The translations under genes were made by a program, and so were the position numbers. Shown here piece by piece: positions 22,917 through 37,200 of a stretch of DNA of 64,000 nucleotides. Source of the DNA: Panaeolus papilionaceus. Its lineage: Eukaryota > Basidiomycota > Agaricomycetes > Agaricales. Location of the stretch: NCBI GenBank assembly GCA_015501605.1, contig JADNRZ010000014.1:372001-436000 (forward strand), read 5' to 3'. Under the pieces are notes generated by a model that saw nothing but the letters and a program-made list of their open reading frames with translations, was not told where the DNA came from and searched no databases. Numbering within the stretch: the stretch's first letter is position 1; every line of letters begins with the position of its first letter.

Positions 22917-25781
22917 ATGACTGCCTCAATACCAACCGAACCGCGTCCTATTCAACGGCTTAAAGAGTCATTGATTAATAAAATTGCTGCTGGAGAGGTT
23001 TGTTCTAGCCTTGCTGCCATTCGTTGAGTCTTATATCCATGAAAGATTATTCATAGGCCAGCTTCAGCTCTTAAAGAGCTGCTTGAAAACAGTCTGGATG
23101 CAGGTGCTACTTCAATACGTGTCGCAGTCAAAGAAGGTGGCATGAAAGTTCTGCAAATTCAAGATAACGGGTGTGGAATTCGTGTATGTTTCAAACTCCA
23201 CGCGGAAAGCTTGACTCACCGGAATCCATTCTTTAGAAAGACGACTTGCCTATTCTCGCGGAGAGGTTTACAACGTCGAAGCTCTCCACGTTTTCTGACC
23301 TGCAGAAACTTACAACGTATGGGTTCAGAGGAGAGGCTCTAGCATCCATGTCACACGTCGCCCATCTGACTGTCGTAACGAAAACTAAGAAGGATACATG
23401 TGCATGGAAGTAAGCAGCCAATGCGTTATGAAAGTCATGTAGACGCTGACACGAATATTTAGAGCATCATACATTGATGGTGTTTTGTCTGACCTGAAAA
23501 CGCGACAGAAAGCCGAACCACGTCCTTGCGCAGGAAACGATGGCACTACAATTACCGTAAGATACTCCTGCGGGTCTTGCTGCTAATCTCATGAGGAATT
23601 TTGATACACAGATTGAAAACCTGTTTTACAATGTGCCCACGCGTCTCTCAGCTTTGAGAAGTCCTTCAGAAGAATACTCCAAAATTCTAGACGTAATGAC
23701 CAAATATGCTGTTCATAACCCGAAAATTGCGTTTGTTTGCAAGAAGGTAGAGCTTACTGTATCTCTAATCGTCGACTTGCTCAATAATTCTAGGAAGGAT
23801 CTTCTGCTCCAGAGCTGACGACTCCATCTTGTGCCGATAGTGCTATGTCTATTCGTTTACTCTATGGTCATAGCCTGGCAAAAGAACTCATCCATGCGAA
23901 GCTTGGGTCGTCAAAGTCAGCACCGCAACCTGAGGGCGACGACGACAGAATGGATGAAGATGAACCAGAAAAAAACAAGAAGGAAACTTCTTGGTCTGCA
24001 GAGACCTATTTCTCCAACGCCAATTATCAAGCGAAGAAGACCGTTTTTCTCTTATTCATCAACCGTGCGTATCTGACTTACAGCTTAACAATGGATTTTC
24101 TGACCTTGACATTACCCATAGACCGTTTGGTTGAATCCTCCAGGATGAAACGCGCTTTTGAGGCTGCGTATCAAAGCATCCTTCCAAAGGGGGCGTGCCC
24201 CTTTATTTATCTTAGGTTTGCTTCTTTTTGTCTACATGGCAGACATTTTTTGACATTGGTCAAATCTCTACCCAGCCTTGAAATTGACCCCCGGTCTGTT
24301 GATGTCAATGTACATCCAACTAAAAAGGAGGTTCACTTTTTAGATGAAGAGCATATCACCGAGCGAATAGCAGACACCATTCAGCAGAATTTGTCCAAAC
24401 AGAACCATTCAAGGACTTTTGAATACCAGGTATGCTTTCTAACATGCTTTATATCTCACATATTAATCACTAAATTGCAGACCTTACTCACCGGCGGTAT
24501 ATTGGGCGATAAATCGACGTTGTCCAAGAAACGTTCCAGAGCAGAACGAGACGATGAGCCAGAAGAAATCGAAGACGAAGAGGGCGAGGAAGAAATTGAC
24601 AAGGAGCCCACTCAGACGCAGGGTAAGGCAATTATCACATCCTCTGCCACTTCGGATGTCATTCAATCTCTCTCATTAGGCAAGGAAGGGCCCAAGAAAG
24701 TATATTCGCATTATAAAGTGCGAACAAATGTCCAGGACAGGACACTGGACTCCATGTTTCCTGTGGCCAGCCAGTCTACTCAGAGGCCCTCCAAGACGGA
24801 TGCACCGGCTACGACTTCGTCTCCCAGCGTGGCAGCGAAGCCTAAAGAAATAGCTGAATCCCAATGCTTTTTGACATCCGTCAAAAACCTCAGACAGCAG
24901 ATTGTTAAAGGGAAACATCGTCGTAAGTTTTGCCATCGTCACTAAAATTGACTTGATAATTTATATTCGTCAGAGCTGACGGAAATCCTGGAAAAGCACA
25001 CATTTGTGGGCATCGCAGATATGATGCGGTGCTTGTCGTTAATCCAGTACTCAACAAAACTTTACTTGGTCAATCACGATACTCTTGCGTTCGTTATGTT
25101 TTTCGAAGTTGGGTTTATATAGTGCACTAACCCTCGTGTCGGTGTAGTGAGGAACTATTTTATCAGCTCGGCGTGAGGCAATTTGGCAACTTCAGCAGGA
25201 TTAAACTAGAGCCATCACCTAGTCTGCGGGAATTATTGGAGATCGGCGTTGCAGCTGAAGACTCCACTAGTCAAAGCGAACTTTCAAAACCCGAAATTGT
25301 CGAGGTGGGTTTCTTTTTCCTTCTTCCAGAAGTTTTCTCATCTGATTCCTTCCAGCAAATATTCAAAATATTACTCGACCGACGCGAGATGCTATTAGAA
25401 TATTTTTCTTTAGACATCACAGAAGAAGGGGACATCAAAAGCCTTCCACTCCTCCTCCAGGGCTACATCCCCAATCTCGACAACCTCCCAAACTTCCTGA
25501 TGCGCCTGGGACCTCAAGTCGACTGGTCCTCAGAAATAGATTGCTTTGATACCTTTTTACGAGAACTTGCCTACTTCTATACCCCTATACCATCACCTCC
25601 TGAGGACGCTTCCGTGGATCCAAACGACAGAAACAGCTACGCGGCTGAACGATGGCAGATCCAGCATATCCTCTTCCCAGCCATGAGACGATACCTTGTG
25701 GCCCCAAAATCGTTGCTCGACCGCGATGTAATTCAGATAGCAGACCTTCCCGACCTTTACAAGGTCTTTGAACGATGCTAA
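22917..25781 (+). CDS. mlh1: DNA mismatch repair protein Mlh1 (MutL homolog)
   Basis: The N-terminal GHKL ATPase is intact across several short introns: LINKIAAGE then [51 protein letters not shown]. Further on is [21 protein letters not shown] charged, disordered linker follows ([17 protein letters not shown]). The C-terminal dimerisation domain includes [20 protein letters not shown] and ends YKVFERC. The terminal FERC is diagnostic of Mlh1, where it completes the endonuclease site of the Pms1 partner. Mlh1 works with Pms1 (MutL-alpha) after MutS recognition, and with Mlh3 in meiotic crossover resolution. The first intron (GTTTGT...GAAAG) must end at that AAAG to keep GEIIHRP. No damage was seen. 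It converges on the Furry gene. Confidence 0.93.
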
Positions 25782-26230
25782 CTGCTCAAGCTTGGCTCAC
25801 TACATTCTATTGCATAGACAAATCAACAATATATATCCCAAAAAAAATGCTACGTGATAATTAGTACAAAACCGGAGGACTATAGACAATACTTATATGT
25901 AAAATATCCTTAGTATACAACACAGTACGTGGAAATTTCATGATACACGATATACTTCTAACGTGTCGAAATCGTGGGCAATAAGGAGAGAAAAAACCGA
26001 ACAACGAAAGGGGGGAAATATGATCATGTTTATAGAGCGAAACAGGAGCAGAAAGAAATACGATGGGGAAAGGTGTTGTATAGGTAAGCAGGTCAGTTGA
26101 TGTGATGTGTGTGGTGATGAGATGTGATGTGATCCAGTAATCAAAGGATAGAAAAAACAACAAACAAACAAGGTCGACAAAATAAAATACCCAAAGAGTA
26201 TGAAATCAAAAGTGAGAAAAATGAGCAAAA
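25782..26230. other. Convergent 3' region of MLH1 and the Furry gene
   Basis: AT-rich. On the minus strand 26090-26140 is a degenerate run of CATCACATC/CACACATC units. No gene supported. Confidence 0.5.
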
Positions 26231-29200
26231 TCATTGATAATGGAATCCATTCGGAGAGCTGCGTAAAGGAGTTCTGGAATCAAAAACGAAAGCATCGTCA
26301 TCTGAATCGCTGTCCGAGTAGTCGTCAGAATTTTCAGCATCATCGATGCCGTTGACTTTGAAGACGTCTAAGAAGGGTGTTTGGGGCGTGTCAACGGCTG
26401 TATCTATAGCCGACGATTTCGCAAGAATGGCAGCAACGCGAGCTTCAAGCCTGCGTGTAGGGATGCCGTTGGAACGTTTGGGAGTATCGTTAAAGTAGTT
26501 GGTCAGCTCGTGCAGGTTCTTGACGAGTCCTCCAAGATCGTCTGCGAGGGGTGTCTTGACTGAGGCTAATGAAGCCAGTGCTTCTCCTTCAGGCTCAAAG
26601 TCGATGCGCGAAGGGCGAGTTGGCACTGAGCATGTGTCAAAGACGGCCATGACGTTGGCACGACATATCTCGCGGAGATTGTCAGCTTGTGCGATACACC
26701 AACCTGTCTCCTGAGGCACGCCAAAGACCTTGGGCATGGAGTCGGGATCCGAGAGCTTGGGGGTTGGGCCAAAATGCATGCTCATGCGGAGAACGTGCTT
26801 AGCTGTTGGACCTCCTGCAGACATCACCATAGGTTCTTCGAGAACGTCGAGGGCTTGAGGAGCGAGGTCTGTCTCCAGAAGTCTGAGAAGGGGCATCAGA
26901 AGCTCCGAGCCTAAGAGCTCCACTGGGTTACGCGTCTCGCGATGCATAAATAACACTTTCAGCACCTGCATAGCATGTATTCGTAACCAGCGTTCTTGGT
27001 TGAGCACGAGGCCAAGGAGGAGGGTGACGACTTCAGTCCAATATCGTGAACCATAGTGTTCTCGAAGACTCGAGACAGACTGGCGAAGGAAGTCGTCTCG
27101 TGTCCTGAAGTGGCCCTTGGCAAATGAATTCATGATCCTCTGGATGCTATTGCGCTTCTCTAAGCTAGCAAGATGTGCTATATCCTCAGCGAAGGCCTTG
27201 ATATGAACATCTGGCTTGTCCATGGCATGAAGACACCAGGGTAGAGAGATTGTGTAAAGATCCCGCAGACGTCCATCAGTTTCGTCGATAAGCCGATTAT
27301 CTTGGATTTGCGCAAGGGTTTGAAGGACTTTGAAGGTTGCAGTGGAAGTGACCGAAGATCTGAGACCGTTGAGCAAGGCCGGTTGAAGATAGGAACATTC
27401 TTCCCAGTCCTTTGGCTTATGGAACAGAAGAGTTTCAACTGTTGCTTCGTCATCCAAATTGAGTCGGGTTAATAGCGCATCCAAAAGAAGTGCTGTTTGA
27501 AGAAACTCCTCTTCCACGGTAGTCGACAGGGATGCACACACACACCAGAAGATCTGAGGGACAAGAGACAGGTCCAAATCCGGAGCCATGGACACGGCTT
27601 TGAGTGTCAAGAAGATTTCCGAAGTAAAGGACTGGAGATTTTCCTCCGGTGCGGCCACAGTGTTGGAGAGCCGTCCAAGAAGCAGAGCGAGATCTGCCGT
27701 TTTGACTCTGGGCATGAGGGCGCGGAAAACCTGCAGTGATCGGAAAGCTGTTGCTCTGATAGAGCAAGCAGTACCCCATGTGAGTGCCAGAGATCCCCAT
27801 TGACTAACAACGCTGGGAGCAAGTGGTTCCAGGTAAGAAACCACCCTTGCGCAAAGGGCCTTCATCTTGGGCACGGCCACTGCACTGTCATCATCTTCTG
27901 ACCAGTACATAGACTCCACCTCTTTTTCAAAGCTGGCGAGCGACTCCTTCATCGGTGTATGGGCACGGCGGTCAGGAAGCTCATCGTAACCGGGCATCCA
28001 CGAGCGCAGGAGCTGGAAGAGCATGGTACAGGCTCGTTCGCGGACGAAAGGAATTCGATGATCAAGGTGGGTGAAGATGGTGTGAAGCAACACCGGCAAC
28101 TGATCTCTTATCTCCCATGGGCGCTGAATGGCTACATCTGAAAGGAAGAGCCATGCAAACTGTGCCGATCCTAGTGCCAACCTAGGTGAGTCAGGGAACA
28201 ACGCCGAAAGATCGTTGCGCAGCTTCAGATCCTGGGGGTCGGGGAGTGTCATCCTGTTGTCCATGCTGGGAAGCATGTGGAGGGGTTCAATGATGCTGCA
28301 CAACTCCTCGAAAACGGTACGGCCAATTTGTGTCTGACAAAGAGACGAAACAATGTTGGAGGCGCAGACAACGAACAAATTGTTGCCAACTTTATGCGCC
28401 TGCTCCAAGAGGAATCGAACTGTGGCATGTCCGTTAGCCTGGTGCGGAGCATCAACCAACTTCGACCAAAGCACGAGAATCTGCTCTGCATGACTCCGTC
28501 CACATCGTAAGGTGATGTACATTAGGTGGTATAGGCAGGATACTCCTTCCCTTGAAACCGCCGACTTGTCCTCTGTCATCAAGTTGATGTTGGGTATCCA
28601 AAACTCCAAGCTTTGCAAAAGCAGAAGGATAACATTGGTATCATATGCCTCAGCTGGTAGTTGTGGCAGCCAGTTGCCCAGCTGTGCCAATATGCTGATG
28701 GCCTGTTGGGGGTGTTCACCAGCAAGAGACTCCGATATCAACCGATGGGCATGGATATAGGTCGCTGACGCTTGACTAGACACCGCCGCTTCGAACATAG
28801 TCATCGACATGAGTCCAGAGTGCTTGTGATGGATGGCTTCGAGAATGTTAAAGGCTAGGTGACGGATTTCCATGGATGGGTGGCGTAGGTTAGTCAAGCC
28901 AAGGCATGCAACCTGGGCGAATGTAAAGTGGTGCGATCCACTGCATATAACCTGGGCAACAGCTTCAAAGATCCGATGTGAGCTCGACTCCAATCTTTCG
29001 GTCACTACAATAGCTCTTGGTAGAGCTTCTTGCAGTAAATCCAGGCTGGCTTCCCGGTTAGGATGGGTCAGGAGAGATTGTAATGCGTTCCTGGGACAGA
29101 TTCAGCCACGCGTATCGTAAAAAAAGTAAATTGTGACTAACTTGACCTTGCCTACATTGGGGCCCTGAGAGGCTGCCAAAACCGCTGACAAACGGTCTAG

Positions 29201-32200
29201 AAGTGCAGATGAAGATAGGGGACGAGTAAATTCGGGACCAGACCGTTCCGTAGGCGAGTGGGTGGCCGGAGCAGGTGAGAAATACGCTGCAGCCTAAAAT
29301 AAATCATGAGTTTCGAAATACAATGAAGAGATTGCCAGTACTTACGCATAAAGAAGCCAGTGCTCCTACAGCAGCTTGAGATAAAGCTGCAACTTCATGT
29401 CGGAAACGCTGAAGGGCTTCCTGATTATCCCCTGCTGATACCTCGACGGACCTCTGCATAGCTGCAAGCCGTTTCTTCGCAGCCTCAGACTGAGGGCCCA
29501 CCTGACACCATTCTTCACATAGACGATAAAGGGTGAGGTGCATATGCGCAGGTATAAACCTATCCGAGCTCTTCAAGACAGCCAATCCCTCCGCAAGTTT
29601 CTCCACGATCCCGCAAAAGTATCGTCTGAGACGATGAAAAGAGTGATTGTCCCTAACATCCCCCGTACTCAAGAAACTTTGCGTGTTCCGGACGAACTTG
29701 AGAATATTGGGGAGGGTGACTTGATGAGCAGTTGCTCTCTGCTGCTCTAGAAGATGAGCTGTAATGCAGTATATCCTAGCGACTGCAGAATGCAGTCGTT
29801 CTTGCCGACGATTGCGTTCAGATATAATGGCCGAGTTACCTGCCCTCGGCCGACTGTCGTCGTATATCTAGAAACAAATGGTTAGAACATATCAATCCCT
29901 GCCAACAACGAACACATACTGATCGTCCTGCGAGCAAACTAAGGTCCTCGAGCAGATGAGGATACGCATTGGTTGGGAATGAACTGATGCAAAGTACAGC
30001 TGCATCGCGGAATGGGGTATACTCGGAATCCAAAAAAGGGGTAAGATAACGGAACAGACCACGCGTCGTCGTATATCGTTCTCGTTCAAAGCTCGCATCA
30101 GAAGGCGCACGAGAATGGTCCTTCCCAATCTGCGTCAACGCCGGTCGCGAGTCGGGGAGGACTGCCGTTGAGCAGAGTATTCGGACCCAGATGTGCCATT
30201 GGTCGATGATGGTCTTGTTGTCTTGGACGAGTCGTAGACCATCCTTATCCGCCGGGTTGCGGGCTGAAGTACCGGTTGGTAGCTCGTTCTTGCGTAAACC
30301 AGCGAGGTAAGAGATAGTTGGATGGAATCTGGCAACTGCGACGATGATGCCTTCCCGTAAAAGGCTAAGCGAAGATGAGGTATTGTGTTTCGCTGCGTCA
30401 CCGAGAATAGCAGGAAGAACATATCGCCAGATCTTGCGGTCTTTGTCGTTGCTGCTATCAGCAATCCTCAAGGCAACCTCTTCGCCAGTAAATTTCTTCC
30501 ATTGATCCAAACGAGATTGTTCAGATTTGTCAAGGAGATCTTCGAACCCTTTGAGGTAGGGGTCATCCGTGCGCTTTCCTTGAAGGACTTCCACAATGTG
30601 AAACACGTCAGAATGAACGACTCCTGACGGTGACTCGGTGAAGTGGGCAGCAAGTCGACCTAGCAACCGAACAATCTTCACAGCGGAAGTGTACACTGGG
30701 ACGCTGACATGAGCAAGGAGGAACAACGAAGCGGCCTCGATTTCGACGAACTTCCGAAGAACCTGGTCAACTTGACTCATACTGTCAACGTCACGGCGAA
30801 TAATAGACTGGATCCACTGTTCTACAATGTCAAGCCACAACTGAAGTAGCGGTGAATAGTCAATATGCAGCTTGGGCCCCGATGATTGACATATTCGTTT
30901 AGGGCTGAACAAGAAGTTGTTGAACTGCGTAACGAGGTGAATGGCATTTGTCTCGTCGTCCATAAACCTTTTCAGAGCAGCTTTGGCAGCGTCCCCAACA
31001 GCAGTTTCAACATGCACCACACCCAGGAGGAGCATATCCACAACATCAGCGATTGGCAGGGATGAATGCAGCATTCGCGGCCATGCCTGGAAGCATGTTT
31101 GAAGGAGGGTGATTTGTGGGATGAGTTGCACCGAGTAAGCAGTCATGATGTTGTCTGCATGTCGACGGACGACGAAGGTGTTCGTCTCTTCGTACGCAGG
31201 ATTGACCCGCGCATACGACAAGCTCTCTTCAAAGACCGTCATGAAGCCAACGCTCTTGCTACATGAGATGGCAATAGTGACAAGGCTGGACGTCATGCGA
31301 TTGAAGAAGTCTTGCATTCCTGGTTTCAAGAGGGTCGGCGGAAGATAGGCAGAAGAGGTGGGGTAATCCTCTTTTACCGGCGAGGCGAAGAAATCATGAC
31401 TACTTGGCCATGTTGGTGTTGGACATTCTCTCTCCAGGTTATGGATCGATAGCAGTACAGCATTCACCGCAATGGCCGTTCGTTCAGGAGCGACGACAAG
31501 ACTAGTTCCGGGCTTACTTAGCGTTGATTCCTGAATCAGCTCCAAGCACAATTCCCTGCCGTATTCTGGATGTCGAGACAGAATGAAGTGGGTCATGTAT
31601 ACGAGAATGTCCAGGTTATCATCGGTCGGGAACACAGAAGTCCTGTTCGGCGGGAAAATGTGTTTCATGAGTGCTTCCAGTTTGGTGACCGTGGTGGACG
31701 CTGATTCTTGACACCTATACAGATACGTCCAGACCAGTCTCATAAGGGCATTCGTGATCGCGATCCGGGGTTTATCCTGTTAGAGCTTTAATAAATGTTC
31801 GAGAGAGATGGTTTAAAATTGGATGTACCTTGTTCTTCAGCACTGCTAAGAAGGTTGCGTGCCAATGCTCCAAAAAGTACGTCTGTGGGGCTAGACAAAG
31901 ACTTGTAATAGCCAGAGGGAAAGCAGCATTCCAATAACGTGGTTTCTGCGCTGCTTCCCTAGCTTTCGGGCATATGTCTTCGATAGCCTTTGCCCACTCC
32001 GGGTTGTTGGTTTCGGCTTGAGCAGTCTTGATACCCAGTTAACGACCATGCCTATGTATGGACAAATGCTGAAATTTACCTTGCCGATGGAATGCAACAA
32101 TATTGACAAGTTCTCTGCAAATGCGATCTTGAGCGTAGGACCATGCGTGTTCTTGTAGTATTTCGCCAATGACTCCATAAACTCGGCGCCCTCTTCGAAG

Positions 32201-33879
32201 GCTTCTGGTGGCCAGACCTAGGTCAAGGTTAGGTGGTGTAAGTCGAGCTGAATATGTTTAACACACCTTGATCTTGATGTGACTAATACCCTTCACAAGA
32301 TTCTCGTATTTTGGTCCCAAATCTTTCGTTACTCCAGAATTCATGATAGGTTGTAGCTCGTTGACGAAACGGTACGTGACACTCGTAAACCTGGAATCTG
32401 TAAGACAGCGTTCATTATCAAGTAATGCATCCTCAAACTCACCGGATATTCGCTAGATGACCCAACAACGCCGCCGACAGATCCAGATTGATCTTGTGGT
32501 TTGGTGAGAGTGGAAGCTTACTGTCTGGCCTTCTAAACTGTTCAAACACAATCTGTTCTAGCGTTAGTCCCAGGGCGTCTCCAAGAACGTCCTTTGCCAT
32601 GAGCTTTAGAACACTGATGAGGGCGCGCCACATGATGTATATCGATGCTAGTGACTTGCGTCCCTTCAGGCGATCTGATATATCCTGAACAGAACTTTGG
32701 GACGCGTGACCCCTAATCATATCCTGAGGCACGGTCTCGCTCTGTTGACTGTTCCCCCATCTCATAATTGACCCAATAACCTTTTTGGCATGCTTTTGAC
32801 CTATGATACCGAGGGAGTTCAGAGTTTCGTCGAACTTCGGATCCTGGTCGGGGGCCATGAATGTGGTAAGAAGGCTGTCGGAACCCTAATAACTCCAAAT
32901 AAGCATGTAATAAACAAGAGGGCGCCTAATCACCTACCAATGGTTGTCTAAGAAATAGGTCGATTTTCTCTTCGGCAATAGCGGCGAATCTAATGAAAAC
33001 AGCGTGAAGGGCGAAATCTGCTGGTGTCTTTGGATCAATAACCACTTTGTCGTCCTCTAAATCCATCTGGGATGGTTCGTCGTGATACACGTTTCCATAA
33101 GCGCTTGGAACTCGAGGAACAGGTGGAGGAGATGGCATGTATGGAAATGCATAATCGCTGCCACCATCGGATACGTGATGTATCGAACCACTTTGAGAGT
33201 GCTGTGATTTAGAGTAACCGTGTCCTTTGCCCTTGAGGGTTTGCAGTGTACGACCAAAGCGTGTTTCTGTTGACCCTGGTGTCGGAGGTCGGGGAAATGA
33301 GGTTCCGGTGGTACTGGAAGGTGTGGGTGTAACGCCGCGACTTGTACTGCCGACGTAAGTTAGGGATGAAGTTGAACGGTTGAATGGATTTTTCAAGACT
33401 GGGTAGGGAGTGTGGTCTATAGTGGGTACCGGAGGTGGATCGCTACTTTTACCACTCTTGAAGGCGTTTCGTATTGAAGCGAACGAGGGTTTCTTGGTAA
33501 AAGCAGTGCTTGTCGTCGCGATTGACGGCTGTGCGGAATGAGAAAACGGCGTGCTTTTGGCGTAACGGGTTGTAGCTGATCCTGCAGAGTCTATGGAAGC
33601 TGAAGAGTCTCCTCTTGAATGTGAAAAGTAACTCTTCTCTGGTGGATGGAAAGCTGTAATTGGAGTTGTGTTACCGCCTGGTGAGTCTAAACCCGAACCA
33701 AAGCCAGAACCGAAACCTCCCCCGCCACCGCCAAAACCGAAACCTGAACGACCGAAAGGATTAGGTGCAGATCTCACATCATCATCATCAAAGTCTAGTC
33801 ATTGAAAGTTCTTAGCCAAGATGTAAACCAAGAATTGTATAAACCCACCAGGGATAGTAATTTGAATGCCTTCACTCAT
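26231..33879 (-). CDS. Cell morphogenesis protein Furry/Tao3 (Mor2/Pag1) family
   Basis: A 7.6-kb gene, estimated at about 2,300 residues over some ten or more exons. It starts MSEGIQITIPD and continues, after an intron (33834-33788 approx.), with FDDDDVRSAPNPFGR. A glycine/phenylalanine-rich tract and a Ser/Pro-rich disordered region fill residues about 20-230. The rest is a long array of HEAT-like helices with the conserved Furry blocks, for example PDADFALH-like KTPADFALHAVFIRFAAIAE, FEQFRRPDSKLPLSPNHKIN, and QLGNWLPQLPAEAYDTNVIL, YHLMYITLRC, MPGYDELPD. The acidic end contains SDSDSDDDAFVFD. Tao3/Mor2 is the scaffold of the NDR-kinase RAM/MOR network that controls polarised growth and cytokinesis. 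It shares a 365-bp divergent promoter with RPN1. Exon boundaries in 29.0-32.5 kb were not individually fixed. Confidence 0.88.
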
Positions 33880-34244
33880 CCCTTGTAATATCAAATCGTG
33901 AAATTCTCCGAATTAAATGGAGACCTGCCAAAAGAAAGAAGAAAAAGACAGAACCAGAGCTTTGCCCAGTTGCCCCAGTAAAGAATTAAAAGATAGAACT
34001 TGACGGTCGTCAAAGGCAAAAAGGGACGAGCTCTTAGAAACTCAACAACAGACTTGACCATATGAGCAAGGGTAAATAAGCACGTGGGTATTAATTGTAT
34101 TCGACATGTGACTTAATTCTGACATCTAATCTTATCTTGTCAGTTTGGCTTATAGGGTAAGGTTACAAACAAGTCGTCCAGGACGCGCGTCGCGTTCAAA
34201 GTGCTTTACAATTCAATCTTCGCAGTTTATCTGCTACAACCATC
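33880..34244. promoter_or_regulatory. Divergent Furry / RPN1 promoter
   Basis: 365 bp between divergent starts. ACGCGCGTCGCGTT lies at 34193-34206, about 40 bp before the RPN1 start. No TATA box is obvious. Confidence 0.5.
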
Positions 34245-37200
34245 ATGTCTAAACCACAGGAATTTACGATCAAGGTACAATCAGAAGATGCAAAGAAGAA
34301 GGAAAAACCAAACGACAAACCTGATTTCGAGGGTTCTTCAAAGCTCTTGAAGGACGACAAGGACGTCGAGGAGCTCGTATGTATCGATCGCGATATTTAG
34401 GAATTATATTTCTAACACTTTATTAGTCGGAGGAGGATCAGCAACTTAAAGACCAGCTAGAGATGCTTGTTGAGCGGCTAAAGGCAAGTCAATGCTAGCA
34501 CAAGATCCAACGAGCGCTATATTAATTACTATGTCAATGCCTCATAGGAATCTAACACAGGACTCTACCGCCCAGCTCTAGAAACGCTACGAACCCTCAT
34601 CCGAACATCTACATCTTCAATGACATCTGTTCCTAAACCTTTGAAATTCCTTCGACCTCACTATCCCGATCTTCAAGCACTCTACGAGAAGTGGTCACCT
34701 TCTGAAGACAAGGTAATTTGTCACTGGAACGTCATTAGAGCACCATCTAACTCTATGGTAGAGTCTCTTTGCGGATATTCTTTCAGTCCTCGCCATGACG
34801 TACTCCGACACACAACCCAGAGGAACACTGAGATATCGTCTACTTTCAGCGGAGCTTCGCCCTTCAGATTCCCCGCTCGCAGATCCAGGAAACTGGGGTC
34901 ACGAGTACATTCGCCATTTGGCCGCCGAACTTGGAGAAGAGTTTGCTGCACGAACGCAAGCTGAACTTCTACCTGAAGATGCAGCGGCGGAGGAGCCAAA
35001 AGTTGAATTACCCGGAACGCTTGAAGATCTCCAGAAATTAGCGAAGCAGTGCGCAGTATTCCTTCTAGGACACAACGCTGAACCCGATGCTGTCGACCTC
35101 ATGGAAGAGCTCGAAATTATCGATGAGATCCCACAACTTGTGGACGAAAACACGTACAATCGGGTTTGCCAATATATGATTCGGTATGGATGACGCGTTC
35201 TATTTGTATTCTATCAGACCCCTAATCGGGAACTTTACAGTTGCGTCAACCTTCTCCCTCCGCCAGACGATGTTCTCTTCCTTCGCACCGCTCACACCAT
35301 CTACGTTCAACACCACAAATTCCCCGAAGCCATTTCCCTTGCTATCCGACTAAATGACTCGGAGCTGATTAAAGAGGATTTCAATGCCCCAGCCAACCCG
35401 TACGCCCACGCCTACGTTGGTCTCGCTATGTGCTAACTATTTCGCCTAGATTGATGAAGAGACAGCTCGCATTCATCATCGCTCGCGCGCAGGTGCCCGT
35501 TGAATGGCTACAACTCCCAACAGACGAGGACGAAGAGGAAGAGGAGGTCCCTTCAGACTTGCTCGATTGTTTGTACAACTCCAAGCTCAGCCACCACTTC
35601 AGAGAATTCGGAAAGGAACTCGGCGTGCTGGACCCCAAGAGTTTGGAGGATGTATACAAATCGCATCTCGAAAACACTCGTATGTGGTTGGAAGTAACGC
35701 TGGCGCTTCCTTGGCTAACATTTCTTTTCAGGGCCTGGTATCTCCTCAAACGTCGATTCCGCTCGCGGAAATCTTGCCGGAACATTTGTCAACGCATTTG
35801 TTAACGCGGGTTATGGTAACGACAAGTTGATGGTCATGGCCGATGAGGGTAACAGCTGGATCTACAAGAACAAGGACCATGGTATGATGAGCGCGGCAGC
35901 ATCGCTTGGTCTGAGTTTACTGTGGGATATCGATGTTGGTTTGAGCCATATCGACAAGTACACCTACTCTTCTGAGGAGCACATTAAGGTTAGTATTTTT
36001 TTTAACTCTACGCTGCGCATTTTACTGAACAACACCCAGGCTGGTGCCTTGTTTGCAACTGGAATGCTGAATGCTGGTGTTCGATCTGACGCGGATTACG
36101 CTCTCAGTTTGCTCACCGATTACACCGACAACAAGTCGGTGCCCTTGAGGACAGCATCTTTCATGGGACTGGGTCTCGCATATGCTGGTACCCACAGAGA
36201 GGATATTCTCAGCCTCCTCTTACCCTTTGTGGCAGACGATGGTTCGTCGATGGAGATTGCCAGTTTGGCAGCGCTCTCTCTCGGATTCATCTTTGTTGGA
36301 GCCAAGAACGGTGACATCTCAGAAACCATCCTGCAGACATTGATGGAGAAGTTTGAGCGAGGTGACAAGTCGCTGAACGAGAAGTGGGCGAGATTTATGG
36401 CTTTGGCTCTTGGGTTGAACTACCTAGGTTTGTCATTCATTACTTCTGTACTGTCAGAAATACTCATCGCATTTGTTGTACAGGTCACCAGGATGCCTCA
36501 GATGCTACCATTGAGACTCTCAAAGCCATTGACCACCCCATCTCCAAGACTGCCCAAATTTTGGTTGAGGCATGCTCGTTCGCCGGTACCGGAAATGTCC
36601 TGAAGATCCAAGCCATGCTTCATCATTGCGACGAGCATATCAACGCTCCAAAGGATGACAAGGAGAAGGATAAGAAGGACCCCAAGGAACCAAAAGAGGA
36701 GAAGAAGGACGATACCTTCCAAGCATTTGCAGTTATTGCCATTGCCCTTATCGCTATGGGTGAGGAGATTGGTGCTGAGATGTCTCTTCGTCAGTTCAAC
36801 CACCTGGTACGTATCAACTCACAAATGCATTGCGTTTTTATGCCAAACTTCCTTTTAGATGCATTACGGTGAACCCGTCATCCGTAAAGCCGTTCCCCTT
36901 GCCATAGGTCTCGTCTCCACCTCAAATCCTCAACTCCCTATCCTCGACACCCTCTCTAAATACAGTCACGACAACGACCTCCAGGTGGCCATCAACGCTA
37001 TCTTTGCCATGGGTCTCGTCGGCGCTGGAACCAACAACGCCCGTCTAGCTCAGATGCTGAGACAACTGGCTGGTTACTACCAGAAGGAGCCTGACACATT
37101 GTTCATGGTCCGCATCGCACAGGGTATGGTGCACATGGGCAAGGGAACCATCTCCCTCAACCCCTTCTTTGCCGATCGCAGCATCATGAGCAGAACAGCT

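Noticed and set aside
24484..24666. Minus-strand frame inside MLH1
   Set aside because: Shadow of the acidic linker of Mlh1.
26098..26134. Degenerate GATGTG repeats as a CRISPR-like or regulatory array
   Set aside because: Units are short, irregular and without spacers, in a eukaryotic 3' region.
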